DNA of 64,000 bases from Croceitalea sp947503285. GTDB taxonomy: Bacteria > Bacteroidota > Bacteroidia > Flavobacteriales > Flavobacteriaceae. The translations under genes and the position numbers were made by a program. Every line of letters begins with the position of its first letter. Position 1 is the stretch's first letter. Location of the stretch: positions 496,001 to 560,000 of the forward strand of contig NZ_BTGQ01000001.1 of NCBI RefSeq assembly GCF_036985505.1, given 5' to 3'. Under the pieces are notes generated by a model. It had not been told where the DNA came from and made no database searches. It worked only from the letters and a program-made list of their open reading frames with translations. Of this stretch, positions 59,030-64,000 are shown in pieces.

Positions 59030-60061
59030 ATGAACATCTGCTTTTTAATGTACCCATGGGAAGAGATCGACCCTGAAAACGACACGAGTCTAGCTTTAAT
59101 ACATGAATGTGTAAAACGGGGGCATGGTGTGGCACTTTGCAGTCCGGCTAATCTCACGATTCGCAATAGTGTTACCAACGCTTTTTGTACAGTGGTCAAT
59201 AAAATGGAAAAAGTCTCCAGTAATTTAAAGACCTTTTACAAACAGTCCAATTTACGGGAAGAGATGTTGCCTTTAGCTGGTTTTGACGTCATTTTCATGA
59301 GGGCCAATCCACCTTTGGATCCCTTAATGCTCAACTTTTTGGATTCCGTAAAGGATGATGTCTTCATCGTGAACTCCCTACAGGGATTACGAGAGGCCAA
59401 TAACAAGTTATATACGGCCGCTTTCGGGGATAGTCATAGTAATATCATTCCGGTTACCCACGTATCCAAGAACAAGAATTATTTGGTGCGACAGATCAAG
59501 GAATCAGCTGCTGATAAGATGATTTTAAAGCCACTGAACGGCTTTGGCGGCTCAGGGGTCATTCTGATTGAGAAGTCCGCAATGAGCAACATTAAATCCT
59601 TGTTGGATTTTTATGTAACTAATTCAGATGGAACCTCTAACTATGTCATACTTCAAGAATATATTGAAGGGGCTGACCAAGGGGATGTCCGTATTCTTTT
59701 ATTGAATGGAGAACCCATTGGCGCCATGAAAAGGGTGCCTGGCAATGATGACCATCGTTCCAATGTTTCTGCTGGGGGTTCCGTAGCAAAGCATAGTTTA
59801 AGTAAGCAAGAAAAGGCGCTGTGCAAACAAATTGGCCCCAAATTGGTCAAAGATGGCCTTTATTTTGTCGGTATCGATGTTATCGGGGGCAAGTTGGTCG
59901 AGGTGAATGTAATGTCACCTGGGGGAATTACCTATATGAACAAGGTGTACAAGACCAAAATTCAATGCAAGGTGATTGATTTTATTGAAAGTAAGGTCCT
60001 AGATAAACTGGAAGCTTTTAATCGAAGGTCACGTCTACGTAACGAAGTACAGAATGCTTAA
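59030..60061 (+). CDS. Glutathione-synthetase-like ATP-grasp ligase
   Basis: 343 residues. N-terminal preATP-grasp domain (MNICFLMYPWEEIDPENDTSLALIHECVKRGHGVALCS). ATP-grasp landmarks: MILKPLNGFGGSGVILIE, LQEYIEGADQGDVRILLLNGEPIGAMKRV, SNVSAGGSVAKHSL and VGIDVIGGKLVEVNVMSPGGI. These align with E. coli GshB (same R-x-N-x-AGG and EVNV-SP-G-I order). I see no gshA or other glutathione genes nearby, and the operon contains an amidohydrolase and a carboxypeptidase-like enzyme. A different acidic-peptide ligase is therefore as likely as glutathione synthesis. Overlaps the next gene by 8 bp. Confidence 0.88.
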   Translation: MNICFLMYPWEEIDPENDTSLALIHECVKRGHGVALCSPANLTIRNSVTNAFCTVVNKMEKVSSNLKTFYKQSNLREEMLPLAGFDVIFMRANPPLDPLMLNFLDSVKDDVFIVNSLQGLREANNKLYTAAFGDSHSNIIPVTHVSKNKNYLVRQIKESAADKMILKPLNGFGGSGVILIEKSAMSNIKSLLDFYVTNSDGTSNYVILQEYIEGADQGDVRILLLNGEPIGAMKRVPGNDDHRSNVSAGGSVAKHSLSKQEKALCKQIGPKLVKDGLYFVGIDVIGGKLVEVNVMSPGGITYMNKVYKTKIQCKVIDFIESKVLDKLEAFNRRSRLRNEVQNA

Positions 60062-60878
60062 GCTTTCCGTAGCTCAGATTATTTCAAAAATTGAGATGGA
60101 ACAGCCCTTTGAGGCTGTTTCCGATGATTATTCCTTTACGTTAAAGATAGAAGAGTACGTTCCCTATGTCTGTGGTGCGGTCCATGATGGCCACCAATTC
60201 CGAAAATCGCTTTGGGACAATTGTTTGCATACGGAATACGAACGATGGTATGAGGAAGACCCCTGTACCAAACAAATGGTACGATCACATCCCATAGTAA
60301 TTGCGGGTTGTGACAGTCGTTTTGAGTACGATTTGAACCGTCCTCCCGAAACGGCTATTTTTGATACCGCATGGGGTAAAAAGCTTTGGAAAACCCCACT
60401 TCCTGAAAAAGAAAAAGACCATAGCCTTCAAAAGCATGAACATTTCTACCAAGTGGTGCATGCGCTTATTGCCAAACTGGAATCCCTACACGATAAAGTC
60501 ATTGTGTATGATATGCACAGTTACAATTGGAAACGATGGGATAGGGAAGTACCCACTTGGAATTTGGGCACAAGCAATATTGATAACCAACGTTTTGGTG
60601 ATATTGTTGAGCAGTGGCGGTCAAAATTGGGGAGTATCGAATTCCCTTATGATATTCCACAGACGGCCTTGATCAATGATACCTTTCAGGGTAATGGTTA
60701 TTTTTTAAAGTACATCACCAAGAACTTTAAGGACACTTTGGTACTGGCCACGGAAATTTCCAAGGTCTATTGTGATGAGTTAACCGGTATTATTTATCCA
60801 GAAGTGGTAAAAACCGTTGAAGAACGACTAAAACAATTGATACCTTTACAGACTGAAGAATTTTTGGCCCAACTATGA
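60054..60878 (+). CDS. N-formylglutamate amidohydrolase-family protein
   Basis: 274 residues, NFGA/Zn-dependent hydrolase family. Motifs: AVHDGHQFRKSLWDN, SRFEYDLNRPPETAIFDTAWGKKLW, VHALIAKLESLHDKVIVYDMHSYN and TALINDTFQGNGYFLKYI. The His/Glu/Asp residues of the metal site of N-formylglutamate deformylase (HutG) appear preserved. There is no histidine-utilisation gene around, so a histidine pathway role is doubtful. Start and stop overlap the neighbouring genes by 8 and 4 bp, so translational coupling is near certain. Confidence 0.85.
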   Translation: MLKLSVAQIISKIEMEQPFEAVSDDYSFTLKIEEYVPYVCGAVHDGHQFRKSLWDNCLHTEYERWYEEDPCTKQMVRSHPIVIAGCDSRFEYDLNRPPETAIFDTAWGKKLWKTPLPEKEKDHSLQKHEHFYQVVHALIAKLESLHDKVIVYDMHSYNWKRWDREVPTWNLGTSNIDNQRFGDIVEQWRSKLGSIEFPYDIPQTALINDTFQGNGYFLKYITKNFKDTLVLATEISKVYCDELTGIIYPEVVKTVEERLKQLIPLQTEEFLAQL

Positions 60879-62047
60879 TTCCGGTAAAACAACAAAACGA
60901 GCTGCAACGGCAATATCCCGCACTTTTCGATATTGATTCCAACTTGAATCGATTGGTGAAGCGTATTGAATTGTTAAGCTATGTGAACCCATTGAATACC
61001 GAGAAAGAAAAGCATCGCTTTTTTGCCTCAAAATGCACTTGTGAGCCTGAATTCAAATATCCAAAACTCAAATTTGACCCGTACAAGTTGCAGCGGTTGT
61101 TTTTTTCGCAGCGCTTAGAACGTATCGAAGACGATACCATTAGAAAATTTTACCAAGAGGTGGTGTATTACTACGCCAATATGATCCAATGTATCGAAAC
61201 TATTGGCAGGGGCAAAAAATTCTACTACAACTCCCTGAGGGTGCATGGTACCCCAACAGAGAAAGATGTGGATAATGCCCGGTTTATCTTGCATTACAAA
61301 GATGAACCAACATCTTCCGATATGGATAAGGTGTACTCCCCTGAGGAGGCCAAAACCTATTTTGAAGAATTTGCGCAGCAATACGATTTTCCGTTGAACA
61401 TTCGGTTTTCAGTGCATATTGCAGCTGACGCTATGGTTAGCAATGCCACTAAGACCCTTTTCATAAAAAAGAACAGTAAATTCAGTAAAAATCAGCTATT
61501 GACCCTGGCGAATCATGAAATTGGGGTTCATTTGGTCACCACCTACAATGGACTACAACAGCCCTTGGCCATTTTTTCAAACGGATTGCCTAAAAATGTG
61601 GAAACCCAAGAAGGTCTGGCCGTGCTTAGTGAATATATGGGTGGGGCATTGACCCTTAAGCGTTTAAAAGAGCTGGCATATCGTGTCATGGCAGCAGACA
61701 GCTTGATCAAGGGCTATTCCTTTGCCGATACCTATGATTTGATTCATGGGCAGTACAAGCTAAACCGCGACGAGGCCTTTGCAATAACACTCCGCGCACA
61801 TCGCGGTGGGGGGTTTACCAAAGACCGCTTGTACCTAAGTGGACTTCGAAAAATCTACAGGCGCTATCAAAACGAAGAACCTTTGGATGTTCTATTAACT
61901 GGTAAAGTAGCATTAGATAACGAACAGTCTATCAATTATATGAAGTCATTAAGTTTGGTTAAACCAATTACACACAAAAGCCACTCTTTCAAACAAAAAC
62001 TGAATACCAATGCTACATTGGATTTTATTCTGAATAATTTAAAGTAA
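60875..62047 (+). CDS. QEGLA-motif (DUF1704) metallocarboxypeptidase, MATCAP-like
   Basis: 390 residues. Zinc motif H214-E-I-G-V-H219 (HEXXXH), then Q245-EGLA249 with the third ligand or catalytic Glu. These are the signatures of the flavohemoglobin-expression-modulating QEGLA family, homologous to the human tubulin tyrosine carboxypeptidase MATCAP. The start is fixed by ATGA overlap (60875-60878). The N-terminal 150 residues are helical. The substrate is unknown; association with an ATP-grasp ligase and an NFGA-type hydrolase points to peptide trimming. Confidence 0.88.
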   Translation: MIPVKQQNELQRQYPALFDIDSNLNRLVKRIELLSYVNPLNTEKEKHRFFASKCTCEPEFKYPKLKFDPYKLQRLFFSQRLERIEDDTIRKFYQEVVYYYANMIQCIETIGRGKKFYYNSLRVHGTPTEKDVDNARFILHYKDEPTSSDMDKVYSPEEAKTYFEEFAQQYDFPLNIRFSVHIAADAMVSNATKTLFIKKNSKFSKNQLLTLANHEIGVHLVTTYNGLQQPLAIFSNGLPKNVETQEGLAVLSEYMGGALTLKRLKELAYRVMAADSLIKGYSFADTYDLIHGQYKLNRDEAFAITLRAHRGGGFTKDRLYLSGLRKIYRRYQNEEPLDVLLTGKVALDNEQSINYMKSLSLVKPITHKSHSFKQKLNTNATLDFILNNLK

Positions 62048-62068
62048 CACAAATTCAACTTAAGGGTC

Positions 62069-62140
62069 ATCGACTTCGTTCAGTGTAAACTATAGTCGAG
62101 AGGTTATATAATAAGGTCTCGACCGCAGTCGGTCTGACAA
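62069..62140. repeat. REP-like intergenic element
   Basis: Inverted repeat GTCGAGA (62095-62101)...TCTCGAC (62117-62123), flanked by a second imperfect pair around CGACTTCG and GCAGTCGGTCTGACA. The TCTCGACxGCxxTCG...TGACA pattern recurs between genes in many Flavobacteriaceae. No ORF in this spacer. Confidence 0.5.
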
Positions 62141-62164
62141 TACGAAATGACGACACTTACATTT

Positions 62165-64000
62165 TTAAAGCGAAATATAACGGCCTCTAGGATATTTCAC
62201 TTGAAACGAAAAGCTCTCCGTTTTGGTTTCTTGGGGTTGTAGTTCCATTTTCCAAGTAAGCAATCCTTTCTTTACATCGTAATCTGCAGTATTCGTTACA
62301 ATATCGGTTACTTTTATTTCTTTTTGCTGTGATTTGGGAATACGATCCAGTAATTTCAAGTCAATGGCTATTCCTTTATTGTTTTTGACCTCTAAATTGT
62401 AGGTACGATCCAAAATACGGTTACTTCCGGTAAAGGATTTACTCTTAAAGTTACGCTCTTGTTCTCGGGTAACGGTAATATTCGGGTCGATACCCAAAGA
62501 AAGTATCATTTCTTTTTTTGTGGTATAGGGGTCTAATACGGTCTTACCTGCATAAGTACCCTCAAAATAGATGTTGGCCTCTCCAGGTAAAAGTTGGTGT
62601 TGCTCCCAATTGCTAAAACTAGCCGTTAGAAATACATTTTCATTGATAATAGGGGCCGCAAAGTACTCGTAGGTCGCTGGTAATCTGAAAGTATTGATCT
62701 CAATTGCGGTAATATCGTTATCGGAAGGGATGGAATATGATTTTTTGATGGCAAATTCCGTTTTGGTGGCCCCTTCGTTAGAAGTACTCTTTTTGGTGGT
62801 AATGACTACAACACCGTTACTCCCTCGAGTTCCATAGATTGCAGATGCTTCTTCACCTACCACTATTTTCTTAGATTGAATTTCATTTTCATCAAGATCT
62901 CCCTCTTCAAAATGAGCAGAAGGAATGCCATCTATGATGTATAGAGGTCGTAATACTTTTTGGATGTTAGATTTCTTCTTTAAATCTATACCAGGTGTTT
63001 TACCTCGAAGTACCTTTTCAGAACCAATGCTACTTACGGAATAGCCAAGCGATCTTTTCTCACTTCTTATCCCTTGAGCTATTACAACCACTTCATCTAA
63101 TGTTGAGGTATCTTCTTCTAATCTAATATTCATGACAGAAGAATAAATAGGTAACTCTTTGGTCATAAAACCGATATAAGAAATTATTAGTTCTTGTCCT
63201 TTTTCTGAATTCAATTTAAATGAGCCATCAAAATCGGTCCGAGTTGTTTTTGATGTTCCTTTAATTTTTACACTTGCACCAGGTAAAGCTGCACCACTTG
63301 CATCCGTCACCATACCGATTATCTGCTTTACCATTGGATTGTATAGATACTTAGATTTTTTCTTTATAGAAATAGGCTTTGTTTTGTGCTGGTTTGTAAA
63401 GTTTAGATACTTAGGCCCTAAATTAGGTTTTGTAATATTGAATTCTGGATTTCCCGTAGATAGCATTAGTTTTATATTATTCCAGTCCTGACCAGTTTTT
63501 TGATAAACATGAGCTTTATAGGCCAGATTTAACGGGGTGTTCATCATATTGGATTTGATGTCGTAGTTTGGAATCCAACCCGCATCGTTCACTAAATATT
63601 TCAAGGTCAATGATAGCTTTATAGCAACAGGAACGTCAACTTTTAAAGTAAGTTCTCCCTGTGCTTTTTCAGGAGTATTATTGAATTCAGCCATCTGTTT
63701 TTGTATAGCACGTATTTTTTCATTTAGCTTATTGATCTTTAAATGGGCTTCAAAGACTTCGTTTTTGATAGTAGTAATACGCTCTCTGTAATACGTACTA
63801 ACTTGTATTATTTTTTCCAAATCGATTCCTTTCAATCTAGAGTTCACGGTTCTATTTTCTTTAATCACTTTTTCTTCTTCTTCAAGTCCGGAAATAATAT
63901 TCCTATACCTTGAAAGTTCCATTTCATATGCTTCTATTTTGTCTTGAAGCCTTTCAATTTCAGGGCTATTTTTTTGCACACTCAAATAATTGATGTCATA
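62165..64000 (-). CDS. MuiA-like DUF4139 protein with inserted CarboxypepD_reg and TonB-plug modules (5' end outside window)
   Basis: 611 residues to the edge, open beyond base 64000; the TTG at 63985 is not a credible start. Order from the visible N-terminus: coiled coil (about 5-110), first half of DUF4139 (VPVAIKLSLTLKYLVNDAGWIPNYDIKS), carboxypeptidase regulatory-like domain (about 223-305, IGMVTDASGAALPGASVKIKGTSKTTRTDFDGSF), a SusC-like plug fragment (about 330-405: RPLYIIDGIPS, ASAIYGTRGSNGVVVITTKK), then DUF4139 again (NTFRLPATYEYFAAPIINE...). Signal peptide and DUF4140 must lie outside. Mucoidy-inhibitor-like proteins have no settled function. Confidence 0.85.
   Translation of the reverse strand, partial: YDINYLSVQKNSPEIERLQDKIEAYEMELSRYRNIISGLEEEEKVIKENRTVNSRLKGIDLEKIIQVSTYYRERITTIKNEVFEAHLKINKLNEKIRAIQKQMAEFNNTPEKAQGELTLKVDVPVAIKLSLTLKYLVNDAGWIPNYDIKSNMMNTPLNLAYKAHVYQKTGQDWNNIKLMLSTGNPEFNITKPNLGPKYLNFTNQHKTKPISIKKKSKYLYNPMVKQIIGMVTDASGAALPGASVKIKGTSKTTRTDFDGSFKLNSEKGQELIISYIGFMTKELPIYSSVMNIRLEEDTSTLDEVVVIAQGIRSEKRSLGYSVSSIGSEKVLRGKTPGIDLKKKSNIQKVLRPLYIIDGIPSAHFEEGDLDENEIQSKKIVVGEEASAIYGTRGSNGVVVITTKKSTSNEGATKTEFAIKKSYSIPSDNDITAIEINTFRLPATYEYFAAPIINENVFLTASFSNWEQHQLLPGEANIYFEGTYAGKTVLDPYTTKKEMILSLGIDPNITVTREQERNFKSKSFTGSNRILDRTYNLEVKNNKGIAIDLKLLDRIPKSQQKEIKVTDIVTNTADYDVKKGLLTWKMELQPQETKTESFSFQVKYPRGRYISL

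Noticed and set aside
1..64000. tRNA, rRNA, CRISPR arrays, insertion sequences, prophage or a replication origin.
   Set aside because: None was recognised by eye: no cloverleaf-like GTTCRA stretches, no regularly spaced identical repeats of CRISPR length, no transposase or integrase frames. A tRNAscan or covariance-model search was not possible.

Overview
The window reads as a chromosomal segment of a Flavobacteriaceae-type bacterium (Bacteroidota), probably marine. The grounds are the conserved -10 box TAnnTTTG in front of many genes, the lack of Shine-Dalgarno sequences, many lipoproteins with a short lipobox, 7TM-AraC regulators, SusC-like plug and CarboxypepD_reg-like modules, a fused branched-chain E1, and DUF-type proteins typical of the family. 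I found no rRNA, tRNA, CRISPR array, insertion sequence or prophage. Almost all of the window is ordinary housekeeping and metabolic sequence, with a few unusual loci.

Layout. 1-5.0 kb: recG (3' end outside the window), divergent from an M1 aminopeptidase and a patatin, followed by a 4 x 25 bp tandem repeat. 5.2-11.7 kb: hypothetical proteins and a minus-strand run of DsrE-like, M20 amidohydrolase, membrane-anchored GltS-like and degenerate OmpA-like genes. 11.8-18.4 kb: uvrD/pcrA, a Sua5/YciO protein, an OmpA lipoprotein, a GT2, an orphan HsdR-N nuclease-like protein and holA. 18.4-24.2 kb: two DoxX proteins, small secreted proteins, a 7TM-AraC regulator and the alpha/beta-fused 2-oxoacid dehydrogenase E1. 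24.3-30.7 kb: an M1-like protein that has lost its zinc site and gained a C-terminal outer-membrane barrel, a LOG-family protein and uvrA. 30.8-33.0 kb: nucleoside hydrolase, a hypothetical protein and a methyltransferase.

33.1-36.8 kb is the most interesting locus. A radical-SAM DNA repair protein (TIGR03916 type), a previously untracked 55-residue ORF and a TIGR03915/DUF4130 protein form an operon. It diverges from a small membrane protein and a LexA-like XRE-S24 regulator. The divergent promoter region carries four near-identical 15-bp palindromes (TTGGAAATAATCCAA type) with symmetric 23-18-23 bp spacing. This looks like a self-contained damage-responsive DNA repair switch.

36.9-48.8 kb: a prokaryotic glutamate-receptor-like ion channel, GNAT, ATP-grasp, gamma-glutamyltranspeptidase, ACP phosphodiesterase, glmM, a MORN protein, an alpha/beta hydrolase, formate-THF ligase, and an acyltransferase divergent from a rhomboid protease over a perfectly palindromic pair of -10 boxes. 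48.9-57.5 kb: a large lipoprotein, a TlpA-like thioredoxin, an OMP, an FAD/Fe-S oxidoreductase, an LpxH-like phosphoesterase and aroC. 57.7-62.0 kb: a tight four-gene operon with a dicarboxylate/glutamate symporter, a GshB-like ATP-grasp ligase, an N-formylglutamate amidohydrolase-like protein and a QEGLA-motif (DUF1704, MATCAP-like) metallocarboxypeptidase. It is a candidate ligation/deprotection/trimming system acting on acidic amino acids or peptides. 62.2-64 kb: a MuiA-like protein (5' end outside the window) interrupted by a SusC-like plug module.
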